From NCBI RefSeq assembly GCF_013030985.1, contig NZ_WPYP01000007.1, positions 226,208 through 290,207 on the forward strand: a stretch of DNA of 64,000 nucleotides. The letters are read 5' to 3'. A program made the translations under genes and the position numbers. The stretch comes from Ruegeria arenilitoris (GTDB lineage Bacteria; Pseudomonadota; Alphaproteobacteria; Rhodobacterales; Rhodobacteraceae). The notes beneath the pieces are model-generated. The model was not told where the DNA came from, searched no databases, and saw nothing but the letters and a program-made list of their open reading frames with translations. This document shows positions 47,457 to 56,583 of this stretch, one piece after another. Positions within the stretch are counted from its first letter, which is position 1. Each line of letters opens with the position of its first letter.

Positions 47457-47990
47457 TTACTTCTTCTTGCCTTCCTTGCGGAAGATGAACTCGCCCTTGT
47501 AGCGGATGCCCTTGCCTTTGTACGGCTCGGGACGGCGCCATTCACGGATTTTGGCCGCGACTTCGCCCACCTGCTGCTGGTCGATACCTTCCACAACGAT
47601 CTCGGTCTGCTTCGGTGCGGTGATGGTGACACCTTCCGGAGCAGTGAAATCAACATCGTGGCTGTAGCCCAGGTTCAGCTTCAGGGTGTTGCCCTGCATC
47701 TGAGCGCGGTAACCCACACCCTGGATTTCCAGCTCTTTCTTGAAGCCTTCGGTCACACCGGTCACCAGATTGGCAACCATGGTGCGGCTCATGCCCCACT
47801 GCTGACGCGCACGCTTGGACGTACCACGCGGATCAATTTTGACCACGTTGTCCTCAACCGCGATGGTCACATCGTCAGTTGCAGTGAAGCTGCGGGTGCC
47901 TTTCGGACCTTTGACTTCGATGGTCTGACCCGACACAGAGGCGGAAACGCCGCTGGGCAGCTCGACCGGTTTTTTACCAATACGAGACAT
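47457..47990 (-). CDS. rplF: 50S ribosomal protein L6
   Basis: A 177-residue L6. [15 protein letters not shown] starts it and [16 protein letters not shown] is the C-terminal signature. It lies at the base of the factor-binding stalk. Confidence 0.98.
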   Translation of the reverse strand: MSRIGKKPVELPSGVSASVSGQTIEVKGPKGTRSFTATDDVTIAVEDNVVKIDPRGTSKRARQQWGMSRTMVANLVTGVTEGFKKELEIQGVGYRAQMQGNTLKLNLGYSHDVDFTAPEGVTITAPKQTEIVVEGIDQQQVGEVAAKIREWRRPEPYKGKGIRYKGEFIFRKEGKKK

Positions 47991-48001
47991 TGCAGACCTC
48001 C

Positions 48002-48394
48002 TTAGAAGACGGTGCAGAGCACTTCGCCGCCAACATTGTTGGAGCGAGCGTTTGCGTCCGACATCACACCTTTCGGAGTGCTGACAATCGACACGCCCAG
48101 ACCCTGACGGACCTGCGGGATGTCATTGACGCCCATGTAGACGCGGCGACCGGGCTTGGAAACCCGCTTCAGTTCGCGAATGACAGGAGTGCCTTCGTAG
48201 TATTTCAGGCTGATTTCGATGGCCGGATGACCGTTTTCACCGGTCGTCTTTTCATAACCACGGATGTAGCCTTCGTCCGCCAGCACGTCCAGAACCCAAC
48301 CGCGCAGCTTGGAAGCCGGGGTGGAAACGGTGGACTTGCCGCGCATTTGCGCGTTGCGGATACGGGTGAGCATATCGCCGATAGGATCATTCAT
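48002..48394 (-). CDS. rpsH: 30S ribosomal protein S8
   Basis: A 130-residue S8. [20 protein letters not shown] and [20 protein letters not shown] identify it. In other bacteria it is the translational repressor of the spc operon; whether that still works with the operon split cannot be told. Confidence 0.98.
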   Translation of the reverse strand: MNDPIGDMLTRIRNAQMRGKSTVSTPASKLRGWVLDVLADEGYIRGYEKTTGENGHPAIEISLKYYEGTPVIRELKRVSKPGRRVYMGVNDIPQVRQGLGVSIVSTPKGVMSDANARSNNVGGEVLCTVF

Positions 48395-48407
48395 ATCTAT
48401 GTCTCCC

Positions 48408-48713
48408 TTACCAGCTCGATTTCACCATGCCGGGGATCTGACCAGCAGAACCCAGCTCGCGCAGCGCGATACGGCTGACCTTCAGCTTACGGTAGTAAGC
48501 GTGAGGACGACCGGTCAGCTGACAACGGTTGTGCAGACGGGTAGCCGAGCTGTTGCGCGGCAGTTTCGCCAGTTTCAGACGCGCTTTGAAGCGCTCTTCC
48601 ATCGGGCGGCTCTCGTCATTCGCGATTTCTTTCAGCTCGGCACGCTTTGCGGCATATTTGGCCACCAGGCGTTCGCGCTTCTTCTCGCGTTCGATCATTG
48701 CTTTTTTAGCCAT
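48408..48713 (-). CDS. rpsN: 30S ribosomal protein S14
   Basis: A 101-residue S14 of the zinc-free type: [20 protein letters not shown] lacks the CxxC pairs of the short zinc form. Canonical place between rplE and rpsH. Confidence 0.98.
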   Translation of the reverse strand: MAKKAMIEREKKRERLVAKYAAKRAELKEIANDESRPMEERFKARLKLAKLPRNSSATRLHNRCQLTGRPHAYYRKLKVSRIALRELGSAGQIPGMVKSSW

Positions 48714-48732
48714 GTCTCAATCCTCCCGGCGC

Positions 48733-49293
48733 TTACGCGTTGAACGGCATGTTGAAAGCTTTCAACAGTGCCTTTGCTTCAGCGTCGGTTTTCGCTGTGG
48801 TGGCAATTACGATATCCAGGCCCCAGACCTCGTCGACCTTGTCGAAGTCGATTTCCGGGAACACGATGTGCTCTTTCATGCCCATGGCAAAGTTGCCCTG
48901 GCCGTCGAAAGAAGGCTTAACACCGCGGAAGTCACGAACGCGCGGCAGCGCGATGGTGATCAGGCGATCCAGGAATTCGTACATCCGGTCACCGCGCAGG
49001 GTCACTTTCGCGCCCAGCGGCATGTCTTCACGGACGCGGAAACCCGCGATCGACTTCTTCGCCTTGGTTGCAACGGCCTTTTGACCAGCAATCGCAGTCA
49101 GATCTTCGACAGCAGCTTTCGCTTTCTTCGAGTCTTTGACGGCCTCAGCACCACAACCGATGTTCAGAACGATTTTTTCCAGCTTGGGCAGCTGCATGTC
49201 GTTCTTGTAGCCGAACTCTTCTTTCAGAGCGGCACGGATGGTTTCAACGTACTGAGCTTTCAGACGCGGGGTGTAGGTTGCGGAATCAAGCAT
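48733..49293 (-). CDS. rplE: 50S ribosomal protein L5
   Basis: A 186-residue L5. [17 protein letters not shown] and [19 protein letters not shown] are typical. Binds 5S rRNA and contacts P-site tRNA. Overlaps rplX by eight bases. Confidence 0.98.
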   Translation of the reverse strand: MLDSATYTPRLKAQYVETIRAALKEEFGYKNDMQLPKLEKIVLNIGCGAEAVKDSKKAKAAVEDLTAIAGQKAVATKAKKSIAGFRVREDMPLGAKVTLRGDRMYEFLDRLITIALPRVRDFRGVKPSFDGQGNFAMGMKEHIVFPEIDFDKVDEVWGLDIVIATTAKTDAEAKALLKAFNMPFNA

Positions 49294-49597
49294 CGATCAC
49301 GTCCCCTGTGGTCTTGGCGAAACGAACCTTCTTGTCACCTTCCATGCGGAAGCCAACGCGGGTTGCTTTGCCGTTTTTGTCCAACAGTGCCAGGTTCGAC
49401 AGCTCGATCGGGTTTGCCTGAGGCAGGCGACCACCTTGCGAGTTTTGCGACTGACGGGTGTGGCGGATGGCGATGTTGATGCCATCGACAACAGCTTTAC
49501 CGGCTTTCGGGTCAACCGAGGTGATCGTTCCCTCTTTGCCCTTGTCCTTGCCGGCCAGCACGACGACCTTGTCGCCTTTGCGGAGTTTAGCAGCCAT
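49286..49597 (-). CDS. rplX: 50S ribosomal protein L24
   Basis: A 103-residue L24 with the KOW motif [19 protein letters not shown] near the start. Early assembly protein. Its stop lies inside rplE. Confidence 0.98.
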   Translation of the reverse strand: MAAKLRKGDKVVVLAGKDKGKEGTITSVDPKAGKAVVDGINIAIRHTRQSQNSQGGRLPQANPIELSNLALLDKNGKATRVGFRMEGDKKVRFAKTTGDVIDA

Positions 49598-49599
49598 GA

Positions 49600-49968
49600 T
49601 TACAGCACCTCCGGAGCCAGCGAGATGATTTTCATGAAGTTCTTGCCGCGCAGTTCACGAACAACGGGGCCAAAGATACGGGTACCTACGGGCTCGTTGT
49701 TGTTGTTCAGGATGACGGCGGCGTTGCGATCAAAACGGATCGCGGTGCCGTCTTCGCGACGGACTTCCTTGGCGGTGCGTACGACGACGGCCTTGCGGAC
49801 GTCACCTTTCTTTACGCGACCGCGCGGGATGGCTTCCTTCACCGAGACGACAATGATGTCGCCAACGGAGGCGTATTTACGCTTGGAACCACCCAGGACC
49901 TTGATGCACTGAACTCGGCGTGCGCCGGAGTTGTCAGCGACATCCAGATTGGTCTGCATCTGGATCAT
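49600..49968 (-). CDS. rplN: 50S ribosomal protein L14
   Basis: A 122-residue L14. [20 protein letters not shown] and the end [12 protein letters not shown] are the conserved ends. Separated from rplX by two bases. Confidence 0.98.
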   Translation of the reverse strand: MIQMQTNLDVADNSGARRVQCIKVLGGSKRKYASVGDIIVVSVKEAIPRGRVKKGDVRKAVVVRTAKEVRREDGTAIRFDRNAAVILNNNNEPVGTRIFGPVVRELRGKNFMKIISLAPEVL

Positions 49969-50044
49969 GTGGTTTCTCCCGACCTGTGGGGGCTGGTCTG
50001 ATTAGATCCCCCAGGGTTTCGACAAATGGGAAAATCCCGGAAAC

Positions 50045-50275
50045 TTACGCTTCCAGAACTTCCCAACGTTTCGTCTTCGATTTCGGCGCGCATTCGATGA
50101 TGCGTACAGAGTCGCCGACTTTGAAGGCGTTCTTTTCGTCATGAGCCCGGTATTTCTTGGACTTACGAACGGTTTTGTGCAGCAGCGGGTGCTTGAAACG
50201 GCGCTCGACCAGAACGGTTACGGTCTGTTCGTTTGCGTCGCTTGTTACGGTGCCGGACAGGATACGCTTGGGCAT
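50045..50275 (-). CDS. rpsQ: 30S ribosomal protein S17
   Basis: A 76-residue S17. [19 protein letters not shown] and [16 protein letters not shown] are conserved. Primary 16S rRNA binding protein. Four bases after rpmC. Confidence 0.98.
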   Translation of the reverse strand: MPKRILSGTVTSDANEQTVTVLVERRFKHPLLHKTVRKSKKYRAHDEKNAFKVGDSVRIIECAPKSKTKRWEVLEA

Positions 50276-50279
50276 CTGA

Positions 50280-50486
50280 TTACTCCTCGGATGCCGCAGC
50301 AGCGGCCTTTTCGTTCAGAATGGTTTTGACGCGGGCAGCATTGCGGCGGGCCGCTTTGATGCCGGCAGTGTTTTCCAGCTGACCGGTGGCCTGTTGAAAG
50401 CGCAGGTTAAAGCTTTCTTTCTTCAGGTTGGCCAGTTCCTCGCGGAGCTGGTCCGGGGTCTTGTCACGCAGTTCTTGGGCGTTCAT
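50280..50486 (-). CDS. rpmC: 50S ribosomal protein L29
   Basis: A 68-residue L29. [20 protein letters not shown] and [18 protein letters not shown] are diagnostic. It normally follows rplP directly; here it starts a separate segment behind its own promoter candidate, 2.1 kb from rplP. AAAGGAAAAAGGCG precedes the ATG. Confidence 0.98.
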   Translation of the reverse strand: MNAQELRDKTPDQLREELANLKKESFNLRFQQATGQLENTAGIKAARRNAARVKTILNEKAAAAASEE

Positions 50487-50604
50487 CGCCTTTTTCCTTT
50501 GCTCAAAACACCAGAAGGCCCCCTGACAGGGTCACCTTGGACCTGGTGGATGAATGATAGACATACGAATCGCCCGACAACGCCGGGAGATCGCAGGATG
50601 CCGC

Positions 50605-50633
50605 CGTATAAGGGTTTGGCGGGTGGGTGGCAA
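50605..50633 (-). promoter_or_regulatory. promoter candidate for the rpmC-rpmD segment
   Basis: Minus-strand TTGCCA (50628-50633) and TATACG (50605-50610) with exactly 17 bases between. The start site would be near 50598, leaving a leader of about 110 bases before rpmC. Within the 287-base gap between rpmC and the divergent small secreted-protein gene, this is the only clear signal. Confidence 0.65.
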
Positions 50634-50773
50634 GAGGAAGTTTGGATCACTAGCAGGTACCATCCGCAAAGCAGGCGCACAGGCGAAACTACACGTCAGA
50701 GCCCCCCTTAAGCTTGCGCACAATCCAACACCACTGTACCCGCACCCTTGATGCGTTAAAACATAGGTAAGTA

Positions 50774-51094
50774 ATGAAGAATTTGTATTGGACCGCTGCC
50801 CTGGCACTGATTGCCAGTTCCACTCAAGCTCAGACGTATGCCGGGAAGGACGTTTGCTCGAGAGCCGTTGCAGAGAATCGCATGAACGGGATGTCTACCG
50901 ACCAGTGCATTTGCGTGGCCGAGATTGCGAAGCAGAACATGTCCCCCGAACTATATGCCTTGTGGACCCAGGCGATGTACCTAGGTGAATCGCGAGAACA
51001 AGAGATGAACTCTCTGAGGCAATCTCAAAGAAAAACCCTTAGCCAAATGAAAAAAACGGCCCGGCTATCCAAAAAGCAATGTGGAGCAAAGTGA
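50774..51094 (+). CDS. small secreted protein, unknown
   Basis: A 106-residue protein with signal peptide (LYWTAALALIASSTQAQ), then four cysteines (KDVCSRAV, DQCICV, KKQCGAK) and a basic C-terminal helix rich in Lys, Gln and Met. Periplasmic location is inferred. No family recognised. TAGGTAAG precedes the ATG. It is the only plus-strand gene between TAXI and the right window edge, divergent from rpmC. Confidence 0.6.
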   Translation: MKNLYWTAALALIASSTQAQTYAGKDVCSRAVAENRMNGMSTDQCICVAEIAKQNMSPELYALWTQAMYLGESREQEMNSLRQSQRKTLSQMKKTARLSKKQCGAK

Positions 51095-51202
51095 TCAAAC
51101 TCCTTAGGCAAAAAGAAGTCCACAGGCTGTGGCGCGCTCGTGGACTCTCTTGCCTGACTTAAACTGGAGCGAAGTTTTCTGTTGCCTCATCCGAGGCAAA
51201 GC

Positions 51203-51823
51203 TCACTCCCACTTGTAGTTGAAGCTTACCGAAATCCGCTCTTCCTCGGCCATGTTCATCGGCACCTCGTGGCGCAGCCAGCTTTCCCACAGCAGCACAT
51301 CCCCCACCTGCGGCTTCATATAGATGAACGGCTGCAGGTCGCGCCGCCCACCTTTCAGCCGCGTCGGCGCGGCCATCATGCGGCCCGAACGGGGGTCTTC
51401 CAGTTTCAACGCACTGGCCCCTTCCGGCATCGCCACATAGGTCGTGCCCGAGATTACACTGTGCGGGTGCAGGTGGCTGGAATGCATCCCACCCTCGGGC
51501 AGGATGTTGATCCAAAGGTCTTCCAGCTTCAGCTCACCCTCGCCCAGATCGAACTCAAGATCCTTGGCAAAGGCCGCAACATGCTGATCCAGCGCCTTGA
51601 CCAGATCGGCGAAGATTGGAAACCGCCAGGGCAGATCAGTCAGCGAGGCATAGCTGGTATAGCCGGGATAGCCATTCTCTTCACACCACTCCTGCCCGGC
51701 CTCATCATCCTCGGCGATGACAAGGCAGGAGCTTTCCAGCTCTTCAGTGTCGATCTTGGGATCAAACTCGGACAGAGCTGCGCGATAAAGACGGGTAACG
51801 AAGAGTGATTCAATCTGTGCCAT
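51203..51823 (-). CDS. TIGR02466-type putative 2OG-Fe(II) oxygenase
   Basis: A 206-residue protein of a conserved family (named TIGR02466) with a double-stranded beta-helix look. HSSHLHPHSVISGTTYV gives the likely iron-binding His region, GDVLLWESWLRHEVPMN the distal His and SVSFNYKW the C-terminal Arg/Ser region just before it. Activity and substrate are unknown. ATG 51823 is preferred over a TTG ten codons upstream. It follows the AA_synth-type gene by about 50 bases, probably in one transcript. Confidence 0.8.
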   Translation of the reverse strand: MAQIESLFVTRLYRAALSEFDPKIDTEELESSCLVIAEDDEAGQEWCEENGYPGYTSYASLTDLPWRFPIFADLVKALDQHVAAFAKDLEFDLGEGELKLEDLWINILPEGGMHSSHLHPHSVISGTTYVAMPEGASALKLEDPRSGRMMAAPTRLKGGRRDLQPFIYMKPQVGDVLLWESWLRHEVPMNMAEEERISVSFNYKWE

Positions 51824-51873
51824 AGGCCGGGCATAACCCAGCCCCTTCGACAAGGCCAGCCAATGTTGGCGGG

Positions 51874-52422
51874 TTACGTCTTGATAGGCCCTTTGCCGCA
51901 GCGTGGTATCGGGCGACCACCGTCAGCATAGGCGAGGCACAGCACGATCTCATCCGGTTTTGGTGCATCGGGAATGTTCAGTGTCATTGTATCGAAATGG
52001 TCGAACGACCACGGATTGTCCTTGTGCCCAAGCGGCAGGTCAATCGCACAACCCGGTCCACCCAGCTTGGCGTTCGAAGGGATTACAGCCTCACCGCCGC
52101 CAGCCGCGGTACGCATCGGCGCACCAAGTTTTGGATGGATAATCGCCCCACCCTGCTCAAGGTCGCCGTTCACGCCGACAATCGCCGCTTTCCCATACGA
52201 GACTGGCTCTCCGTTCAACTGTTTAATGGCTTCGCTGGCGAGCTCCTCACCAAGCGAAGCCCCGATCTCGAACAATTCTGAGAGGTCTTCTGCAATAGTA
52301 CTGGCGAGAGGATTTCGAACCACCGCCAATGCGGCGACGCGGCTGATGGGGTTGCAAGATTGCCCCAATTGATCAGTGATGATCACTTCTTTGACGAACA
52401 CCTTCTTTCGCAGTCGTACCAT
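51874..52422 (-). CDS. amino acid synthesis family protein (PF06684 type)
   Basis: A 182-residue protein matching the AA_synth family: AALAVVRNPLASTIAEDLS, YGKAAIVGVNGDLEQGGAIIHPKLG and AVIPSNAKLGGPGCAIDLPLGHKD. The family is linked by name to amino-acid metabolism, but its reaction is not established. GGGAGG precedes ATG 52422. It lies directly after the rplP terminator. Confidence 0.82.
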   Translation of the reverse strand: MVRLRKKVFVKEVIITDQLGQSCNPISRVAALAVVRNPLASTIAEDLSELFEIGASLGEELASEAIKQLNGEPVSYGKAAIVGVNGDLEQGGAIIHPKLGAPMRTAAGGGEAVIPSNAKLGGPGCAIDLPLGHKDNPWSFDHFDTMTLNIPDAPKPDEIVLCLAYADGGRPIPRCGKGPIKT

Positions 52423-52507
52423 AGTAGCCTCCCGATTTGTTCGCTGTCAGCCTAGGTGCGCGTTGTCGTCGCGTCGAACTAATTTGCGGCGCCATACAAA
52501 ACGAAAA

Positions 52508-52531
52508 CCCCCGCCGGTTTCCCGACGGGGG
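52508..52531 (-). terminator. intrinsic terminator after rplP
   Basis: On the minus strand CCCCCGTCGG pairs with CCGGCGGGGG (one G-U pair) around a GAAA tetraloop, followed by TTTTCGTTTTG. It lies 36 bases past the rplP stop and ends the rplB-rplP transcript, where normally rpmC would follow. Confidence 0.9.
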
Positions 52532-52566
52532 CAAATCTTGTCACGAACGGGGTTTCCCCCAATCGC

Positions 52567-52980
52567 TTACCAGTCTTCGCGAACCACGACGCGAGTCTTG
52601 ATCGGCAGCTTCATCGCAGCCAGGCGCAGGGCCTCGCGGGCGATGTCGTCATTGACGCCGTCGATCTCGAACATCACGCGGCCAGGCTTGACTTTGCATG
52701 CCCAGCGGTCGACCGAACCTTTACCTTTACCCATACGAACTTCGATCGGCTTTGCAGTGACCGGAGTGTCGGGGAAGATGCGGATCCAGACACGGCCCTG
52801 ACGCTTCATGTGACGCGTCATGGCACGACGTGCAGCTTCGATCTGGCGTGCAGTTACACGCTCAGGCTCAAGAGCTTTCAGACCATAGGTGCCAAAGTTC
52901 AGATCAGAGCCGCCCTTGGCTTCGCCCTTGATCCGGCCTTTGTGCATCTTGCGGAATTTAGTACGCTTTGGTTGAAGCAT
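52567..52980 (-). CDS. rplP: 50S ribosomal protein L16
   Basis: A 137-residue L16. [19 protein letters not shown] and [19 protein letters not shown] are diagnostic. Near the A-site of the large subunit. Followed by a terminator instead of rpmC. Confidence 0.98.
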   Translation of the reverse strand: MLQPKRTKFRKMHKGRIKGEAKGGSDLNFGTYGLKALEPERVTARQIEAARRAMTRHMKRQGRVWIRIFPDTPVTAKPIEVRMGKGKGSVDRWACKVKPGRVMFEIDGVNDDIAREALRLAAMKLPIKTRVVVREDW

Positions 52981-52992
52981 ATCTTTCCCTCC

Positions 52993-53703
52993 TTAGCGAC
53001 GACCGCCACCAGCACCACGAGGTGCAGGGCCGTCCTGGAGTTCCTGTGCTTTACGGTCACGTGCCTGCGGATCGTGCTCCATGATCTCACCTTTGAAGAT
53101 CCAGACCTTGATCCCGATGATCCCGTAGGGGGTCATCGCTTCGGCATGTGCGTAATCGATGTCGGCACGCAGGGTGTGCAGAGGCACGCGGCCTTCGCGG
53201 TACCACTCGGTCCGTGCGATTTCGGCGCCGCCCAGACGGCCCGCGACGTTCACCCGGATACCCAGGGCGCCCATGCGCATGGCGTTCTGAACCGACCGCT
53301 TCATCGCGCGACGGAACGAGACGCGGCGCTCCAGCTGCTGAGCGATGGACTCGGCAACCAGCTGCGCGTCAAGCTCGGGCTTGCGCACTTCGACGATGTT
53401 CAGGTGCAGTTCGCTGTCGGTCATACGAGCAAGCTTTTTGCGCAGAACTTCGATGTCTGCACCTTTCTTGCCGATGATGACACCGGGACGTGCGGTGTGG
53501 ATCGTAACGCGGCACTTCTTGTGCGGACGTTCGATGATCACACGGGCAACACCGGCCTGCTTGCACTCTTTGTTGATGAACTCACGGATCTTGAGGTCTT
53601 CCAGCAGAAGATCACCGTAGTCCTTGGTGTCGGCGTACCAGCGGCTGTCCCAGGTGCGGTTGACCTGCAGGCGCATGCCGATCGGATTTACTTTATGACC
53701 CAT
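52993..53703 (-). CDS. rpsC: 30S ribosomal protein S3
   Basis: A 236-residue S3. [20 protein letters not shown], the KH region [12 protein letters not shown] and [18 protein letters not shown] identify it. Start overlaps the rplV stop by one base (TAATG). Confidence 0.98.
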   Translation of the reverse strand: MGHKVNPIGMRLQVNRTWDSRWYADTKDYGDLLLEDLKIREFINKECKQAGVARVIIERPHKKCRVTIHTARPGVIIGKKGADIEVLRKKLARMTDSELHLNIVEVRKPELDAQLVAESIAQQLERRVSFRRAMKRSVQNAMRMGALGIRVNVAGRLGGAEIARTEWYREGRVPLHTLRADIDYAHAEAMTPYGIIGIKVWIFKGEIMEHDPQARDRKAQELQDGPAPRGAGGGRR

Positions 53704-54083
53704 TAGGCTTGCTCCTCAACTTGACGCACCTTGATGGTGATCTCCGAGAACGGCTTCATGATCTTGCCGAAACGGCCACGGGCACGCGGACGACCGCGCT
53801 TCATGACCAGGTTTTTGCCAACCCATGCTTCGGCGACGATCAGCTCGTCAACGTCCAGGTTGTGGTTGTTTTCGGCATTCGCGATTGCGGACTGCAGGCA
53901 CTTCTTGACGTCCTGCGCGACACGCTTGTTCGAGAAAGTCAGGTCGGTCAGAGCCTTCTCGACTTTCTTGCCGCGGATCATTTGCGCAACCAGATTCAGT
54001 TTCTGCGGGCTGGTGCGAAGCATGCGGGTTTTCGCCATTGCTTCGTTTTCAGCCACGCGGCGGGGGTTCTTTTCCTTGCCCAT
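53703..54083 (-). CDS. rplV: 50S ribosomal protein L22
   Basis: A 126-residue L22. [20 protein letters not shown] and [19 protein letters not shown] are conserved; its beta-hairpin lines the exit tunnel. Three bases after rpsS. Confidence 0.98.
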   Translation of the reverse strand: MGKEKNPRRVAENEAMAKTRMLRTSPQKLNLVAQMIRGKKVEKALTDLTFSNKRVAQDVKKCLQSAIANAENNHNLDVDELIVAEAWVGKNLVMKRGRPRARGRFGKIMKPFSEITIKVRQVEEQA

Positions 54084-54086
54084 GAC

Positions 54087-54365
54087 TTACTTCCGCTTCG
54101 CTTTTTTGTCTGCGGCGTGGCCATAATAGGTCCGGGTCGGCGAGTATTCACCGAACTTCTGACCGATCATGTCTTCCGAGACGTTGACGGGGATATGCTT
54201 ATGGCCGTTGTACACACCAAAGGTCAGACCCACGAACTGGGGCAGAATGGTGGAACGACGCGACCAAATTTTGATGACTTCGTTGCGGCCCGACTCGCGC
54301 GCTGCTTCGGCTTTTTTCAGCACGTAAGCATCGACGAAAGGACCCTTCCAAACAGAGCGAGACAT
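54087..54365 (-). CDS. rpsS: 30S ribosomal protein S19
   Basis: A 92-residue S19. [18 protein letters not shown] and [20 protein letters not shown] are conserved. Three bases after rplB. Confidence 0.98.
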   Translation of the reverse strand: MSRSVWKGPFVDAYVLKKAEAARESGRNEVIKIWSRRSTILPQFVGLTFGVYNGHKHIPVNVSEDMIGQKFGEYSPTRTYYGHAADKKAKRK

Positions 54366-54368
54366 GGA

Positions 54369-55211
54369 TTAACGTCCCTTCTTCTTGGCGTGCCGCGAGC
54401 GGATGATCAGCTTCTGGGACGCTTTGTTCTTGTTGCGGGTACGCTTACCCTTGGTGTCCTTACCCCACGGAGTAACCGGCGTACGGCCACCCGAGGTACG
54501 ACCTTCACCACCACCGTGCGGGTGATCGATCGGGTTCATTGCAACACCACGAACCGACGGACGAACGCCCTTGTGGCGCATACGACCGGCTTTACCGAGG
54601 TTCTGGTTCGAGTTGTCGGGGTTGGACACGGCACCAACGGTGGCCATGCATTCCTGACGGACCATGCGCAGCTCGCCCGAGCTCAGACGGATCTGAGCGT
54701 AGCCGCCATCGCGACCAACGAACTGAGCGTAAGTACCGGCCGCACGTGCAATCTGACCGCCTTTGCCAGGCTTCATCTCGATGTTGTGGACGATGGTACC
54801 GATCGGCATGCCCGAGAACGGCATTGCGTTGCCCGGCTTGATGTCGGCCTTGGCGGATGCCACGACTTTGTCACCAACAGCCAGACGCTGCGGAGCCAGG
54901 ATGTATGCCTGCTCGCCGTCTTCGTATTTTACCAGTGCGATGAATGCGGTCCGGTTCGGGTCGTATTCGATCCGCTCGACGGTTGCCGCGACATCAAATT
55001 TGTTCCGTTTGAAGTCAACGATCCGGTAGAGACGCTTTGCGCCACCGCCGCGGCGGCGTGAAGTGATCCGTCCGGTGTTGTTCCGGCCGCCCGATTTGGT
55101 CAAACCCTCAGTGAGAGACTTGACCGGACGTCCTTTCCAAAGCTCCGAACGGTCGATCAGCACCAGCCCGCGCTGGCCCGGCGTCGTCGGCTTGTACGAC
55201 TTGAGTGCCAT
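54369..55211 (-). CDS. rplB: 50S ribosomal protein L2
   Basis: A 280-residue L2. [36 protein letters not shown] and [14 protein letters not shown] (the peptidyl-transferase His loop) are present. GGAAGACAG precedes ATG 55211; 23 in-frame upstream codons are rejected. It should follow rplW but begins a new segment about 3.2 kb away. Confidence 0.98.
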   Translation of the reverse strand: MALKSYKPTTPGQRGLVLIDRSELWKGRPVKSLTEGLTKSGGRNNTGRITSRRRGGGAKRLYRIVDFKRNKFDVAATVERIEYDPNRTAFIALVKYEDGEQAYILAPQRLAVGDKVVASAKADIKPGNAMPFSGMPIGTIVHNIEMKPGKGGQIARAAGTYAQFVGRDGGYAQIRLSSGELRMVRQECMATVGAVSNPDNSNQNLGKAGRMRHKGVRPSVRGVAMNPIDHPHGGGEGRTSGGRTPVTPWGKDTKGKRTRNKNKASQKLIIRSRHAKKKGR

Positions 55212-55281
55212 GCTTTCTGTCTTCCGTTTAGCAAGTGCAGGGATGTTCCCCGCTATGTGATAGGCCCCCGTAGGTGCCAAG

Positions 55282-55343
55282 GGTATAGGGCCCCGAAGGT
55301 CCCCGGTTACAAATATCAGAGGCCCCGGAACGAATCCGAGGCC
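55282..55343 (-). promoter_or_regulatory. weak promoter candidate and hairpin before rplB
   Basis: TATACC (55282-55287) lies 19 bases after TTGTAA (55307-55312) on the minus strand, a long spacing. Just upstream GGCCTCGG / CCGGGGCC (55321-55343) forms a hairpin that may end the preceding gene. The remaining 290-base gap before rplB shows no other signal. Confidence 0.3.
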
Positions 55344-55501
55344 GCAAGATTGGGAGCGTGTAACAGAGACCTGCTGGCTCGTCCATAGTTAAATAGCCTA
55401 AAACGGCAAGCAACACTGACGCTGAGTTTTCAAATCGCTCTGCAGAAGCAATCCGGTTAGCCAAACACTAAAGCCGCCATAACTCTACGTCGTTGCTTAG
55501 G

Positions 55502-56254
55502 TTAGCTCTTAATCTGCGCAGCCGCAGTGCATTCTGGGTCAATGTACCAATCGCTATTTATTTGCACAAAGGAATCGTGCCCGGTTCTTCCATCAACTGA
55601 ACTGGGAGCAACAGATTTTATTTTGGTCACTATTTCCACAGCGAGACCTTTGTTGTTCCCAGCGTCCACGGTAACAGCGTAACTATTAGATTTGACTGTC
55701 CGCGCAACATAGATATCACGATCTTTTAACCCCATGCCCTCTAAGAGTTTAGCGAATTCTTTGACGTCATCAGTCGCATGATCACAGCTCGATTCCACCG
55801 CAGGGTAAGAGGCGATAAGCGCATGGTAGCTTCCGATCTCACGATGTCCATCAGTGTTCGGAATCTGCGTAACTGCGTCATCGGGTGCTTCAGCTCGCTC
55901 GGTGTTCTCCAAAAACTCAAGCGTTCCCACCACACAGTTTTGCGGTAGCAACCCGCGGTCAACTTGGTCCAAAAATAGGCTCAGCACCAATCGTTGCTCT
56001 GGTTCTTGGACGACTCTTTCTTCAGCTTTTGCCAATGCACCTGCGTAAAGACAGCCTGCCAACTTGTCCTCATCATTCTCAGCATTCGTCGTGTTATCGT
56101 GCACTTCTTTTAGTAACTGATGCACGGTTTCCGCCCGAAACACCAATTCGTCCAGCTCTTGTGCCTTCTGTTTTGCTTGGGTGGAAAAAACAAGTGCAAA
56201 CACAGAGAGAACGAGTGAACCAAATGAAACCAATTCTTTGAATGAGATTTGCAT
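55502..56254 (-). CDS. membrane-anchored protein of unknown function
   Basis: A 250-residue protein. One N-terminal membrane segment (FKELVSFGSLVLSVFALVFS) is followed by an acidic helical region with heptad-like Leu and Glu (AETVHQLLKEVHDNT...), then a C-terminal part with four cysteines. No family recognised. GGAGGAACC precedes ATG 56254. Visibly AT-richer than the ribosomal genes around it, suggesting acquisition. It lies between the rplW-like scar and rplB. Confidence 0.65.
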   Translation of the reverse strand: MQISFKELVSFGSLVLSVFALVFSTQAKQKAQELDELVFRAETVHQLLKEVHDNTTNAENDEDKLAGCLYAGALAKAEERVVQEPEQRLVLSLFLDQVDRGLLPQNCVVGTLEFLENTERAEAPDDAVTQIPNTDGHREIGSYHALIASYPAVESSCDHATDDVKEFAKLLEGMGLKDRDIYVARTVKSNSYAVTVDAGNNKGLAVEIVTKIKSVAPSSVDGRTGHDSFVQINSDWYIDPECTAAAQIKS

Positions 56255-56419
56255 TTCGGGTTCCTCCAACTTTCTAAAAAAATATGTAAGGGCAATAGGA
56301 TGAAGTTAGTCGTGCGCCCGCATCACAATTCGCGCCGGTCTAAATAAAACCCTACTCCATACACTAAAAACTACAAAATGAGATGGAGGCAGCTGATAGA
56401 CTGACTCTCAATAATGTCC

Positions 56420-56580
56420 AAAACAAAAAAACCCCCGCTTCGCGGGGGCCTTTACCTCTCTCCAAAGACGGATTCGATCAGAGACCAGTGGGCACGTCAA
56501 TGGTGTTCCCCTCTTCCCGGGTCACATAATGCAGTCTTGACGTCTTTCCGATGGCCCAGTGGGCCGAAAGCACTTACCCG
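56420..56580 (-). pseudogene. rplW: decayed duplicate of the rplW 3' end with terminator
   Basis: This 160-base stretch matches 58306-58468, the end of intact rplW plus its terminator, over its full length with scattered substitutions. On the minus strand it reads GPLGHRKDVKTA against [12 protein letters not shown], then one inserted T shifts the frame, although the bases still align to the final CTC TGA. There is no start codon, so it is a scar. It abuts the sulfatase stop (56584). Confidence 0.85.
56432..56448 (-). terminator. terminator in the duplicated rplW end
   Basis: A 7-bp stem CCCCCGC / GCGGGGG with a 3-base loop and a run of seven T on the minus strand. It is the copy of the rplW terminator and now ends the sulfatase transcript. 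Confidence 0.85.
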
Positions 56581-56583
56581 TTC

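Noticed and set aside
51117..51146. AGTCCAC / GTGGACT inverted repeat between convergent genes as a terminator
   Set aside because: The 7-bp stem has a 16-base loop and no T-run on either side; too weak to list.
53709..55061. 450-codon plus-strand open frame
   Set aside because: Antisense to rplV, rpsS and rplB and without family features; a codon-bias shadow.
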